Origin: Aurifilum marmelostoma
Lineage: Eukaryota > Ascomycota > Sordariomycetes > Diaporthales > Cryphonectriaceae
Length of the DNA: 64,000 bases
Direction: 5' to 3'
Assembly (NCBI GenBank): GCA_027559495.1
Contig: JAMXSV010000001.1
Coordinates: 496,001-560,000 of the forward strand
Shown here: in pieces, positions 37,773 to 50,006 of the stretch
How the letters are laid out: each line of letters begins with the position of its first letter
Position numbering within the stretch: position 1 is the stretch's first letter
Notes under the pieces: model-generated
Told to the model about the DNA's origin: nothing
Databases searched by the model: none
What the model saw: the letters and a program-made list of their open reading frames with translations, nothing else
Program-made: the position numbers and the translations under genes

Positions 37773-38968
37773 GCTTGCTGCTATTGCTGCTTTCTGTTGT
37801 CACAGTTGATCTCAGACTTTGGGAGGTGCTCAAGGATTGCCTGCACGACCCTATGTGCTATGTGAGAGCTGGGGGCTCATCTCGGTTGCACGAAGACCGA
37901 CGAGCACAAGAGACGGAATGGTTCGTGTTATCCGAGTCTGGAGCACGTTTGCTGTTACACGAAAGGGGGTATGCAAGGGAAATAGACCAATAGAAAAGGT
38001 AGACGATGAAAAAGCAAAGACGAGTTAGGGATAATCTATCGTGATTTCGTCAAACGAGGGTGGAGTCGTCGTCGTCGTTGAATCTGGTGATGCATTGCAA
38101 ACTATTCCTCGTTGAGCTTCAACGACGACAGAGAAAGTGGTCACATGCGTGTGTGTGTGTGTGTGCTTCTTTCTCTTTTCGTCCAACTTGAGTGGCCCAG
38201 AGGCAATGACGTCGGCTGCAGGCATGTTTCGTTGGGGTGTTGGGGTTTCCTCCAGGGCAGGCCCAGACCTTCTAGCGCTGCTGCTGCCACTGTAATCTCG
38301 GCCCCTTGCCACTGGCTGCCAGACGAGCCCCTCTACTTGGTGGGGTGACAAGACTGTGCCTTGCATCCCCTGAGAAACTGAGAATAAATTTACAGAGAAT
38401 TGTGTTTCTCGAAACAAAGAGTCTCAAGACTCGGTCCGCACCGCCAAACAGAATCTCAAAGTCTGCCGAGACGTCATTACGCCTCAATGTGTGCGTGACA
38501 TGAGGAATGTCCTCAACTTGTCATTTGCAACCACGTCGTTGGGCATGGAGAGGAACTCCCCTCCCCGTCCAGCTGATTTCTAGAGATAAACTGTTCCGAT
38601 TAAAAAAAAAAAAAAGCATCAACGCCATGGGGCCATAACTCTTCCTAATTGCAGACACATAAAAATAAAAAGAGGTGTATGTGGGTTCATCATGACTTTC
38701 TGGGTGTGCCTTTGTCTTTCCGATCTTGCCATGCATAAAGCAAAACTGTACCGCGTCGCAACCACCATCGTGCCCATCTCGGGCAACATATCTCTCCAGC
38801 GTGCTTCTCTCCTTCTGCTTGGCTGTGGAACCCGAGATCTTACTGCCGCGCCAGTTCAGAAACTGTCCTCAGGCTCGCAGCGGAGCCTCCCATGACCACG
38901 TCGCCAACTTCTCCCTCTCTCAACTTCCTTCGCCAGCTGTAATCCCGAGATGCAGGATCCACGAGCAC
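37773..38968. other. Lipase upstream / SAR1 downstream region
   Basis: No gene supported. A short TG repeat lies near 38149-38165 and poly-A near 38600-38613. Confidence 0.5.
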
Positions 38969-39002
38969 TTAGACATACTGGCTCAGCCACCGGATACCCT
39001 CG

Positions 39003-39037
<35 letters not shown>

Positions 39038-40034
39038 GACCTCGACAGGCCTGATGCCCTCCAGCGGAACCTTGCCCTTGCCCGTGGTCTGGTACATTCC
39101 GAGCTGGTGGCGGAGCTCGTCCTCGGAAACGGCATCGGGGTGGTCGATCTTGTTGCCCAGGACCACAAAGGGCACCTTGGCCAGCTCCTCCATCTGGAGC
39201 AGGGCGTCCAGCTCGGCCTTAGCCTCGGGGAACCGCTCGTGGTCCTTGGCGTCCACCAGGAAGACAATGCCGTTGACCTCGGGGAAGTAGTCTCTCCATA
39301 GACGGCGGGCTATGTTGAGGGACCGATTGTTAGTCTTGTCCTGCTTCTCCTTGCTTCAGGGATGGCAATGAGACGCGGGGAAAGCGCCCCCTTCGCAATG
39401 TCGTACCTTGCTGGTGACCGCCCAGGTCGAAAGTTGTGAACCTCACATTGCCAATCGCCAGCTCCTCAGAAGCTATGATTCCATGTCAGCACGGCTACAC
39501 GCGCGTCTCCGGATTGGGCGCACACGTCGTCTTCGTCTTGGCCGGGAAGGGCTGGCTCTACTCACTAGGGTGGAGGGTAGGCTGAAGGATAGCGACACGG
39601 TCGTTCTGTAGACAAAAAATCCCGGTCAGCTTCTTGTTCGTTTCTTGTCCCGTCCAATCCGTATATCCCATCGACGCAGGAATGGTGCTCGCCAGGAAGG
39701 AAGGGTCCCGGCCGGTCCGTGGACTCTCGAGAGGGGAAGGCATCTATTTCGTCCGTCACGCACCTTCAACATGTGGAGCAGCGTCGTCTTGCCGGCATTG
39801 TCGAGACCCAAGAAGAGGAGCTTGGCGTGCTTGTTCAGCAGGCCGAGGGAAGAGAGGACATCGTAGACTAGATCGCAACAGGAAAAGAGAGAGAAAGTCA
39901 AACGTCAGCATCCACACGCCTCCTGCACATTTGCTCCTTGTGCTCGTCGGACCGCCGTTTCCTCTCTTTCTCTCCATATCATCCACGCCTGGGGACGGGG
40001 CTCGTGATCACATACACCAGTTGATAATCCACAT
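38969..40034 (-). CDS. SAR1: Small COPII GTPase SAR1
   Basis: The product is 189 aa, exactly the family length, from five exons: complement of 38969-39309, 39407-39472, 39566-39605, 39764-39867 and 40016-40034. SAR1 recruits the COPII coat at ER exit sites when GTP-bound. The first exon is only 19 nt and encodes MWIINW, the membrane-inserting amphipathic start. The P-loop GLDNAGKT (27-34), switch II DLGGHQQ (70-76) and NKID (129-132) are intact, and the C-terminus IRWLSQYV is typical. All four introns are GT-AG and in phase. No key residue is missing. Confidence 0.97.
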
Positions 40035-41137
40035 CTTGAACGGGGATGCGTAATCCGAATTACGACAAGGCTGAGGATATGGACTGTAGGAAAAATAAGA
40101 AGAATGTCGTGAAGGGTTGGTCGGAGGACAAAAGATTGCTCCGTGAATACCTGTTTCGTCTCCGGGGGAAAGAGGAGGAAAGAAGGAGAGAGGCGTGTGT
40201 GTGCGTGTGTGTCTTGTCTCTGCTTTTGCTTCTGGAAAGATGACGGCAAGCTGGCAGGAATGGAAGCGGACCTTATGGAACTATTTAGCCCCTGCCGCAA
40301 AACCCCCCAGGCAAAGGCCTGGGCGAGCCCAGTCGGATCATCCCCTGATTGGCTGCAGAATTACTTACTAAGCCAAACCGATACCACTTATCTTAGCCTA
40401 CAGCAGCGGACAGGCTCTAAGGTGTCCTAGGACAGAGGCAGACTCGCATAGTTCGACTCTTAGATGCCCAATTCCCAGAGTTGGATAGAGACAAGGTGTC
40501 CAGAGTGTGCAGTTTGACTCATTCTCCGCATGTGTCAATAACAGGTGAGTCAACGAGACTGCAACTACAGCAGAAAGTCTTTCATATGCCAGCGAGCCAT
40601 TGTTGCACAAAGACATGACGGGGCCGAGGACATCAATAAACCCTCACATGTTTCAGCAAAAAATTAGTCATAGTGTTTTGTCCATGTTGTTGTTGTTGTT
40701 GTCATCATATATGTATTCATATATAGTAAGGCTCAGCTGTACTGAGGCCAGGTGTGTATGTACACAGACAACGAACGGAGTCGCCCTCAAGCCGTGTCAA
40801 GCAAATGCTGGATTGGGTATCGGATATCATATCCCCTGAGCTCCACGGATAAAGGGGGACAGAGAGGGAGAGAGAGAGAAAACAAAAAGGAGGAAAACGA
40901 ATGCTAGGTACAAGCAGTCAAGAGTCAACGGCGTCTCCGTTCCTCTGATGCTTGTTTGTCATGACCAGTCGTTGTTGATAATCCCACGCAACCTCGCTCC
41001 CGAGGAAAAGAAAACAGGAAACCCCCCTTCCAAAAAGATCGCCAACCAAATCCGATGCGCCTGGGTATGAGTTGATGACGATAATCATGAGGCTCAAGGA
41101 AACGCAATGCTGTCTGTCTATCCCTCTTCTGGACGTA
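40035..41137. other. SAR1 upstream region
   Basis: No gene supported. It holds the SAR1 5' region and the 3' end of the gene at 41138, with a short TTG repeat near 40686-40701. Confidence 0.5.
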
Positions 41138-43444
41138 TTAGATCGAAATCACGTAGTTGCCCTGGCCCATCTTGCCGGCCAGCTCCCGCATTCTCTCGGC
41201 TCCCTCGCCGGCCTTGGCCCTCTTCTCGGGGATCTGGCCCTTGCGCGCACGATTGCAGTACTTCTGATAGAACTTCTCCTTGCGCCGCTGCCGCTTCTGC
41301 TCGAGGCCCTTGACAATGTCAATAGCACCTCGCTTGTGGGTGGTGTCTTTGGCCGCCGCATTCGTCTTGCCCCGCTTGCCGTTCTTGATGTGGAAGGGCA
41401 GGTAGTTGGCCCGGGGCAGGGACTTGGTATGGGTCAGGCCAGGCCGGGCAGCGAGAGGCTTGAAGCCGATGGCATTGTTGACCTGTGTAGGTGACACGGC
41501 CGGAGACTTGGGGTGCTGGTTCGGTGCTGGAGACTTGATGCGCTTGGGAGATGACCTGTCAAAGAGGCGGCGGGGCGAGCGACCGCGTGCCTTGGGAGGT
41601 GGAGACTTGTACCGCTTCGCTGGAGGCGGGGACCGCAGTCTCTTGGGCGAGGGGCTCTTCCTGCGCCGCCGGTCTGGTCGCTCATCGTGGAGCTCCTCGA
41701 GCTCACCGTGGAGCCACACCGGCTCGCCGCTGTCGCGGTCGTGAGAAGAGACCTCATCCTCCTCGTCTTCTGGCTCCGAGGTTGGGAAGCTGGGGTCAAT
41801 GTCCTGAGGGATGATGCGCAGCTTCTCCTGCTTGCGGGCGGCGAGCCGGGTCATGAAGGCCTCTTCTAGAGGTCTGTCTTCGTCCATCGTGCCGCAGACA
41901 AAGTCGGTGCTGTCAGGCAGCTCAGGGGTCATGGGACGTGGAATAGATCGCTGTCGGGAATGTTTGGTCCGGACAACCCTCCTCGAATATGTAGACGAGT
42001 CTGAGAACCCGCCGACAGACGCAGGGCGGAAGATAGGCGTGGCGTCAAAGACGTGTCCACCTGCAGACTGGTTCGCCGTCAGAGTCCAGAGGAGGAGATC
42101 ATCGTCTTCCTCGTCGTCTGAGTCGGCAAAGCCCAAGTCTTCGTCGGTGTTGTAGCCATCCGAGAAGTCATCATCAGATCCGTATCCCGACTGATCATCG
42201 TCGTCGTCGAAGTCCTGATCGAGGTCTTCCTCATCGTCCATATTGTCTCCGTCCTCGTCGTCGTCCTCTTCAGCTCCTTCAGCATCATCCTCGGCTTCTG
42301 CCTCCTCGTCCTCCAGCTCAGCCTCCTCCTCTGCCTCCTTTCCAATACGTCGGATGTCGTTCTCCTTCTTCAGCAGGTCGTCAATAGTGAGCTTCACCCT
42401 GCGAGCGGCTGTCTCCTCGCGGATCCAGTCCTCCTGCTGCGGGTGGTCGCTGGCAAACTCGTGAAAGTGGCACACCTCGCCCTGCAGCTTGTCTGAGGTC
42501 GCGGTGATGTACTTCTTCTTGCGAAGAGGAGCTGGGCTTGGCAGGAATCTCCTGGGAGTCAAGGGCTTTGCGCGACGGGTGACAGGCGATCGTGCCTTGC
42601 AGATAGTGGAAGGAGTGCTGACCACGGTCGAGACGGACCCGCTCTCCTCGGCATTCTTGGGGATCGCGAGCCCCTCCCTAGGCGGGGGAGTGTGCTGCGT
42701 CGGTCGAGGCGGCTTGGCCGTGCAGGCAAATTTGATGCACGTCTTCCGCGGCTGTGCAACTGCAGGTGCTGCTGGAGCAGGAGCAGGAGCAGGAGCCGGA
42801 GCCACCCTGACATCGTCCTTGGGTTTGGCGGTGCAGGCAAATGAGATGCACCGCTTCTTCTCGAGCGTCTGCACAGCGGGATCCTTGGGGGCCTGAGCAG
42901 GACTAGCCGGCTTGGTGGGCGAAACCTGGCCCTTGCTCAAGGGATATGCAGGAATCGTCTTCTTAGGTAGTGAGCCCACGATCTGTACGGGCGCACCAGG
43001 CTGCTTCTCAAAGGACAGAGGAGCGAAACCGATGCTCCGCAGGCGGGGACTGGGGCTGTTCGTCCTCGCTGGAGTGCTCACGCCCGTGTCGCTCGTGAGA
43101 TCGGCGGTTGATGCGATGGAGGCGTCGCTAGTGATTGATCTCCGTCGCCCTCGCCAGCTGTTGTTGCTCTGAGCAGGTGTGCTCTCGGTCGCCTCGCCCT
43201 CAGACGCGCTCTGCAGCGCTCTAGTCAGCAGAGACGCGTGGTTCTCCTTGGGTCTCGTAGGAGTCGACATCTTTCTCCTGAAATCTGGAGACATTCTTTG
43301 GTGCTGGTGGACAATACGTAAATCAGGTGGTTCGTCGGCGTCCGCGCCCGCATCCTCCTCGAGAGCGGACTCGACGTTGGCGGCAGTGGTGCTCCACGCC
43401 AGCACATTGGATGTAGCGTTATCGTGTAGTGTGTGTCTCAACAT
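41138..43444 (-). CDS. Large acidic fungal protein of unknown function, possibly DUF2457-type
   Basis: A single exon encodes 768 aa from ATG 43444 (MLRHTLHDN); an upstream extension lacks an ATG. Two near-identical Cys motifs, CISFACTAKP (near 199) and CIKFACTAKP (near 236), flank an Ala-Pro repeat. A conserved-looking segment EVCHFHEFASDHPQQEDWIREE precedes a long acidic stretch of Asp/Glu (roughly 420-510), then a Ser/Pro/Arg segment with repeated SPPPAKRYKSPPPKARGRSP-like units, and a basic helical C-terminus (KGLEQKRQRRKEKFYQKYC) ending MGQGNYVISI. No enzyme domain is visible. The charged layout suggests a nuclear protein, which is inference. From memory, fungal proteins with this layout carry DUF2457; a profile search would decide. 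Confidence 0.85.
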   Translation of the reverse strand: MLRHTLHDNATSNVLAWSTTAANVESALEEDAGADADEPPDLRIVHQHQRMSPDFRRKMSTPTRPKENHASLLTRALQSASEGEATESTPAQSNNSWRGRRRSITSDASIASTADLTSDTGVSTPARTNSPSPRLRSIGFAPLSFEKQPGAPVQIVGSLPKKTIPAYPLSKGQVSPTKPASPAQAPKDPAVQTLEKKRCISFACTAKPKDDVRVAPAPAPAPAPAAPAVAQPRKTCIKFACTAKPPRPTQHTPPPREGLAIPKNAEESGSVSTVVSTPSTICKARSPVTRRAKPLTPRRFLPSPAPLRKKKYITATSDKLQGEVCHFHEFASDHPQQEDWIREETAARRVKLTIDDLLKKENDIRRIGKEAEEEAELEDEEAEAEDDAEGAEEDDDEDGDNMDDEEDLDQDFDDDDDQSGYGSDDDFSDGYNTDEDLGFADSDDEEDDDLLLWTLTANQSAGGHVFDATPIFRPASVGGFSDSSTYSRRVVRTKHSRQRSIPRPMTPELPDSTDFVCGTMDEDRPLEEAFMTRLAARKQEKLRIIPQDIDPSFPTSEPEDEEDEVSSHDRDSGEPVWLHGELEELHDERPDRRRRKSPSPKRLRSPPPAKRYKSPPPKARGRSPRRLFDRSSPKRIKSPAPNQHPKSPAVSPTQVNNAIGFKPLAARPGLTHTKSLPRANYLPFHIKNGKRGKTNAAAKDTTHKRGAIDIVKGLEQKRQRRKEKFYQKYCNRARKGQIPEKRAKAGEGAERMRELAGKMGQGNYVISI

Positions 43445-46400
43445 TGTGAAAGAAAAAAGGTGTCTGTGTCTTCTTGGTAGGGTTGTGTCTGCAGGTCGAA
43501 ACAGTAAGGTGGTCGTCAAAGAGGGTATCTCGTGGGATAATATGGTCGTCGTGGATGACAATTCGGCCAGGCTCCAGACAGGTCAGGTCACTTGGCCGAC
43601 TCCGCGTTCAAGGCTTCGGGAACGTGTCGACGACGAGCCTGGTGGGGATGCAGACCACCCTCTCAGGCAGATGTTGCGCTCAACGTTGCGCGTTGCGAGT
43701 GGTGTGTCCCTAGGGACAGATAGGCTATAAGCGCAGAGACATGGTCGAAAAGAAAAATACACAGAGGTAGGGCCAGACAGGTTTTGGGTGGTGTTGGAAG
43801 TTGGTGAGGGCCGTGGCCCAGCTCGAAGGGGGGTGGTGGTGGTGTTGAAGTTGGGCCGCGGGTCAGGTCCTGGGTTGTTTTCAATGGTTGACGAGATTCG
43901 AACTCGTCTTCAAATCCAGGGTCCGGCCGTTTCTTGTTTTGCTACCCTGCAGGTGCTGCTGGAGGCACACACGGGCTTGGTCGGAATCCTAGGGTGGGAA
44001 GGGGGATGACGTTGAACCGAGCGTCTCTCTGGTAGGGGTGGCGCAGAATGTAGTAAGCAGGACTGCTGACCCAAGGTCTTGGAAGCGAGTAAGTGAGTTG
44101 TCTCTGAGAGGGAGAACGAAACAAACACACAGGGTCGAAACCAGGCAACAGGTCTGGGAAGGGAGGACAAATAAGGCTTCTTCTAATGGGTGTGTATCGG
44201 AAGATCGAGATTTAATTTCTTGTTTGCCAGTGGGGACGAATAGGTAGCAAACGAGAAGGAGAAAGAAAAAAAAATATTGTAAAATAGGGCGGTCGAGGTT
44301 GTGCGGGAAAGTGAGAGATTTGATGGCCGCGGAAGAGGGCCAAGAGGGCGAGATGTTATTCCTGCGAGGCCCGCCTGTGGGACAGGGCGGCGACAGCGCC
44401 AAAAAGCCCCAGAGAACCCAGCAAGAGGAAAAGCCCCCCCCCCCCCCAGAGCGCTACCCCCCTGTAGAAGCTGGCAAGGTTTCTACGATAGTGCAAGAGG
44501 AAAGGGAATGCCCCTGTGGGCCTAGGTCTGCCAGGGTACCACACGGCCAAGGCGAGGAAGAGAAGAAGGAGGGAAGGTACGTACTGCAGTGCTACCAGAG
44601 GGGTACGTACTCTAACCGGTACGTACTAGTACATGCCTGTGGGTAGCACCACAGCGCACACCACAGTATATACAGTAGTAGCACTACATGATGCTAGCTT
44701 CGTAGCGAGTGGGAAGGCGGGAGAAGTGGCCGAAAGCAACGAGATGCATTGCCGCCGCTTGTTGGGGCAAAGATGGAAAATTCCTACTCTCTCTCTCCCC
44801 TGGTGACCCTTACTGACTGTGCTAGTGCGAGGAACAAGGCTTTGGCGGTCCACATGCAGACAGAGAGGCAAGAGGCAAACAGAGGCTGACGGCTGAGAGG
44901 GTTGAGACGGAAGAAACACAGAGCAGACAGTACTACTATGGCGGCAGTGGCAGTTAGTAGTGTGGGCATTTGCAAGCCCTTTGCCTCTCTCCACCAACCA
45001 CCCACCCACCCAACGAGACCCTTTAGCCCTGCCGCCTATTGGACTGTGTGTTCCGACTTGGCCCGCTCTCGACCACCTTTTTTACCGTCATCCGTCACAG
45101 GTTACAGGTCACAGACAGGCCGACCGCTCCCACTCTGACTTCCACACTGGAATGATATGCAGCCGTGCCTTAGCTCGAGGATGGGGGGGAGGAAACGGGG
45201 TCTGGTGACGAGCAGACTGATAACTCACAAAAAGAAGAGGGAAAAGGCCCAGCAGGAATCCTCCTCCCCGCCGGCCGGGACAGTGCGTGCATGCCGGGGA
45301 AACGAAACCTGCTAGCCCCGAATGAGCTGAAATTATTGCCTCTCGGAAAAATCACCCCCAAAGACTCGTGTCTGGCGAGAGCGGCCTGTCTACGCAGTAC
45401 AGTAACAGAGTCAGATTAATTACTGAGTGTTAGTTTCTTTTTTTCTTTTCTTTTTTTTCTCTCCCACCAGGTTGCATCCGCACTGACCGTTGTTTCCTCC
45501 AACAGAATACCGGGATTACGAATTTTTCGACGCTTAGGGGAGTGGGTGGTAGCAGCGGGACTTTCAGCGTGCCGTTAGCCACTGGTCCTGCCTGTGGCTT
45601 ACTATGTAGCGCCGTACTGTATTTTCGTTTCCCACCGACAGTTCTCCGAACACTACCGTGGACTAGAACCTCAGGGCCAGCTCGGCTACACACAGAAAAT
45701 GAGTGAAAAGTGCTGGAGAATATGCCAAATTTGCTGTTGTAGGTACCAAAAGAGCTCGATCTGACGTGTAACTTCTTTACTAGTCCACATCCCCTTAGCA
45801 GCCACAGGGGTTTTTCCCTCTCCTCTCGCTTGGTCTGAATCAGCCAACATTGCCCGAATACGGCGTGCATTGAAGGAGGGAATTTCTCTCTACTAATGTT
45901 TTCCCACCCGGCTCAAAGGAAGAAGGAAAAACCTAGGCCTGGACGCGAACGAGAGAAGCGGTGAACTAGTATCTGTCGCCCTTCGTGGTTTACTCGTCAT
46001 AAACTAACAGGCCGAAGACGGACGAAATGCGACCAAATGGGGAAGAAAAAGTGCATGACTTCCGTCCCCCCCTCACGCTGTCAGGTCAGCAAACAATGAG
46101 ACGAAACTGGTGATCATCAGCAGCTCGGGACTCCAGTAATGTCAACTAATATCGTTGCATCCTGTCAGCGCATGCGGCTGCTCCGTGCTGCCGCTCTGTG
46201 CAAGACGTGCACCCCTCCACCCCTTATGGCGGAATGCTGGCCCTGCCCTGGCAGTGCCTGGATCTGCATCCGCTTTCAGCACTATGTACCCTAAAAGTGA
46301 GACGTAGCATTGCAGCCACAGCGGCCCCCGCCATCTCCCCCCCCCCCTTCAACAAAATACCCCGTCTCCAGTATAGGAGAGGAGGATAGGAGAACACAGA

Positions 46401-47336
46401 CCGCGTTTTGGGCTCGCCAGGTACTGCTTGCTTGTCTCGCGTGTTTCTTCTCAAATGCGCATTCAAGGGGCAACGGCGCCAAACGGCTCTAATTGGGGTA
46501 CAAAGGCCAGAAGCTCAACCACGTGGAGCAGCAGACCGCGCTTTGTCGCTCATCCAGGATCCCCCTTCGTCTACCGAGCTTCGAGAAGCAGCAGCGGAAG
46601 CAGGAAAAAAAAAAAGCGTCGGATGAGGCCACAAGTATCCATGCATCTCTTAGTACAAAGGAAAGTTTTTTTTTTTTTTCTTCTTCTAACTTCTTCCTCC
46701 TCCTCCTCGAGGCCGTTCCAGGGATTTGAAATCCCGCATAGCCTTGAGCACTGACTGGACAGTCACAAGACATTGCATAATAGCGTCTCACATAGAGACG
46801 GCTCGACAATATCACCCAGACTGACTACTCACTTGCATGCCTGGTGCGTGTACTTTGTCATGTACCATCACGAGCTTATGAGGTGCTCCGTGCAGCAGGC
46901 CTGGTGTCATCAGCCAGCCACCCGCAGAATGGAGAGGGAGGGTCTCATCGGCTGCTGCAGGTTTAGACAACCTTTCGGATAGGCGCTTCTAGGCTCCTGA
47001 CGAGAGAAAAGAACGCCACGAGGACAGCCCTCCCGGATGAGGGAATTCGTAGATTCAGAGTTCATCTCTCGATCTCATGCGCCCGCGATGGTAAAGTAAG
47101 CCGCATTGCATGTGCTGGCACCTCATCTTACCATGGTACTTACACATGCAGAGGGAAGGAGTTCAATCTTCCTGCAGCTCGTCTGGGCCTGGTGCTCGTC
47201 GCTACACCATAGTATGTACTACTGCAGGTAGGACAAGATTCCAGTACTTTGGTACACATACAGCACACACAAACACAGTATGAACCTGTCAACAGCGGCC
47301 ACATCACATGTCAAGGTACATGCCATACCATACTAT

Positions 47337-47388
<52 letters not shown>

Positions 47389-50006
47389 ACCTCTCTAGCT
47401 CCCCAGCTCTCCCTCCCTTGGCCCATAGATCTTCCCAAGACTCTCATGCACCTTGGCGATCCCCGAGTCAATGCATGCACTTACATGCAACGTGCCGTTT
47501 TGGGATTTGGGGAACCATCATATTGCTGCAGTGATGGACAAACGGCAAGACCCCACGCGAAGAAGAAGGGGGAAGGGGAGAGGGGATGCAGAGCAGGGAT
47601 GACGGGCGTCTCATACCCCGCAGTCCCTCTCCCACGCCTCGTTGAACCTGGAGAATAAAGAGAGAGTGTGTGTGGGCTGCTGCCACGACGCCTGCATGCA
47701 TGCAGTCCACCCTTCTTTAGCAGCGGCCAGCTGTGTGGAGGTCCTAACAGTCCTCGTGAGTGGTTTGCGTCGAGGGCTATCGCGCGTATCTTTCAAATCT
47801 GAGGGAGCCTGCGTTTCTCTGGCGCGTCTGGGTGGTAAAGCTGCAGGAGAGAATGGATATCCATGGCCCCGCAGTGACGCCACAGGTGCATAAACGTTCA
47901 AGCTTGAAGCATGCACGGGATTTGCGCACGCAGGACAGGCGCACACCATCCTCAAACAACCATCATCAAGCCCATCTGCATACTTTACTTACACACTCCC
48001 GGCGCACCGGGGTGTGTTGTCGGTCCTCGTCCCTCGGCTAAATAAACAGCGCGGGACTGTTGTTGGCCGCGCAGCTGGTGAATCGGATCCGCATAGGTGC
48101 GTCTGTACGTGAAGGGTCCTAGGCCAGATGAAGCCTTCCCGGCTCTAGAGGATCACCTGCATATCTTCGGCCCATAACACCAGATAGGGTCGGGGTCTAT
48201 CATAGGTCTCCTGGCATGCTGTGTTGTTTGTTTGGTAGTCGAAGTCCTCTGAGATTGCGGTGAAGGTGCAGAGAGTTGGTGTTGTGAGCCGAGAATCCCG
48301 AGTGGCGATGGGGTACGCCGCCTCTCTCTCTTCCTCTCTCTTGAGGTTTTTGTACTGGTAAAAGTACAAGAGGTAGTAGTAGCATACCATGAAGCTATGG
48401 TTGTGAGGCACAGCCTGGCTGTTGGACCCTGAACCTAACAAGCACCATTTAGGAGAGACAGCTGCGGATCACCAGGAATAGAAACCCGTCCGCAGCAGGA
48501 TCAAAAGTCTAGCGATCCTTCTCTCCCCCCCCCCCCACACGCCCAGGCGACGATTGGGGGAAAGGGTCGACGTCTCTGTTCTGCACATTGCCGTCACCAG
48601 CCCCATCCCAGGTAGGGTCACGAAAACAGGCTGGCGCGGGGGTGGGCTTGAAACCCACACACAACAACTCGAGATCCAGCTTCATGGCCAGCAAGATGGG
48701 TCCCCCATGTATGTATTTTGCGTTTCAGAGAATGCGCGTGTGATGCAATCGACAAGGCAGTTGCATGACCAACTCCCAACCTTTACTTTTCTTTTTTTGT
48801 TTTGTCTTCTTTTCACGTGTGCATAGTGAAATCATATGTCCCCGCAGCTGGCTGGGTCCCCCAATTACTTGCCTTGTTGGCAAAGACGGCCCGCTGGACA
48901 CCTACACATGTGTCGATCCGGATCTCGAAGGCCAAGAAAGAGAGATCAGCAGCGCTCGGAGAGATTTAGTGGTGACAGCTGTCCAGCCCCCTCTCTCTAC
49001 CTCCGTCGCCACACTGCTACTGGCTTGTCGGGGCGTGCAGCTATTCGTCTCCTCAGGTTCGCATGTGTGCATGAGCTGTCCTGAGACTCCGCTTTGTGTG
49101 TGAACCGCTCGTGGACACGGGGGTCTTCGTCAAGACTGTACGTAGATCATCAGCTCATCCCGGGCATGCTGGACGAGCCGGGCGGCTACGTGTCGCCCAA
49201 ACAAAGCCGTAACGGTGACGACGAGCCGCTGGACGAAACATTGGTTGGCAAGGTTGCCCTTGGCAAGCCTTGGCTGTGGCCCCTTGCCGGTGGGAGTGCA
49301 GATCTGCTCGCAGATGGCAGTGATTGTCAAGCTGCTGCTGTCAAAGACACACACACATGTGCACATGGACTCAGGACTATTGTATGGTAGCATGGGAAGT
49401 CGGAAGGGGGGGGGCACGGGAGGGGGGCGGATATCGGGGGCGCCAACTTTTGGTACCCAGAAAACGACAGACCGAGTCGCTGTTCGTACACGTTGGCGAA
49501 TCTCTCTCAATAAAATATAAGAGAAATTAAAGAAAACGAAGAACAGAGGAGCAAGAGGAAGACATGAGGGCGAAAAGGGGGTTCCGAGCCACAGTAAGCT
49601 CGTATTTGGCACAGAGTGCTGCTTTCTAAGATTCGCGAAATTGCCCCAGCCTCGTGGCAAGTTCAGGTAGGAAAGTGCTGTGCGAGCTACTATGTTAGAG
49701 AGCTGAAGTAGTGCTTGGGCGGATGACTGATCGGCGGTTAGCTAGCTTAGCTTAGCTGGCTGTTGGGGGAAGGCTAGTATGCGCTTAGTGCATAGCTAGT
49801 TTTGTTGGATATTTATGCTTAGATGCATTTCACAATACTCTCTCGGGAAGTATCGCAAAAGACCATATATGCAGCAACCAGTTGCAGCTCCACGTGACGC
49901 CAAACTTTGGCTGCAGCGATCCGTTCTCTCTCGTCAACCCGACCGACCGGAGCTCTTTGCGACTGCTCGAAGCCGTACACATCAATTGGTCCCCACCACC
50001 ACCATC
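43445..50006. other. 6.5-kb stretch without a supportable gene
   Basis: Open frames here are short and lack family-like sequence. It contains a CA microsatellite (47339-47387), homopolymers (C10 near 44438, C near 46329, C near 48525), and a tRNA T-arm-like fragment near 43885-43912. Regulatory or non-coding transcripts are possible but not visible. Confidence 0.5.
47339..47387. repeat. CA dinucleotide microsatellite
   Basis: About 24 perfect CA units follow TACTATG and are followed by CCCACC. There is no coding context. Confidence 0.95.

Noticed and set aside
41138..43561. Longer version of the acidic-protein ORF starting at 43561
   Set aside because: The codon at 43561 is TTG. The first ATG in frame is 43444, so the extra 39 residues are not supported.
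43885..43912. tRNA-like T arm on the minus strand (ACGAG-TTCGAAT-CTCGT followed by CAACCA)
   Set aside because: No matching 5' acceptor (ATGGTTG or GGTTG...), D arm or anticodon arm is found upstream on that strand. At best it is a tRNA fragment.
46722..46755. Second T-arm-like palindrome (GGGATTTGAAATCCC)
   Set aside because: The stem is only four pairs around the loop and no cloverleaf can be built around it.
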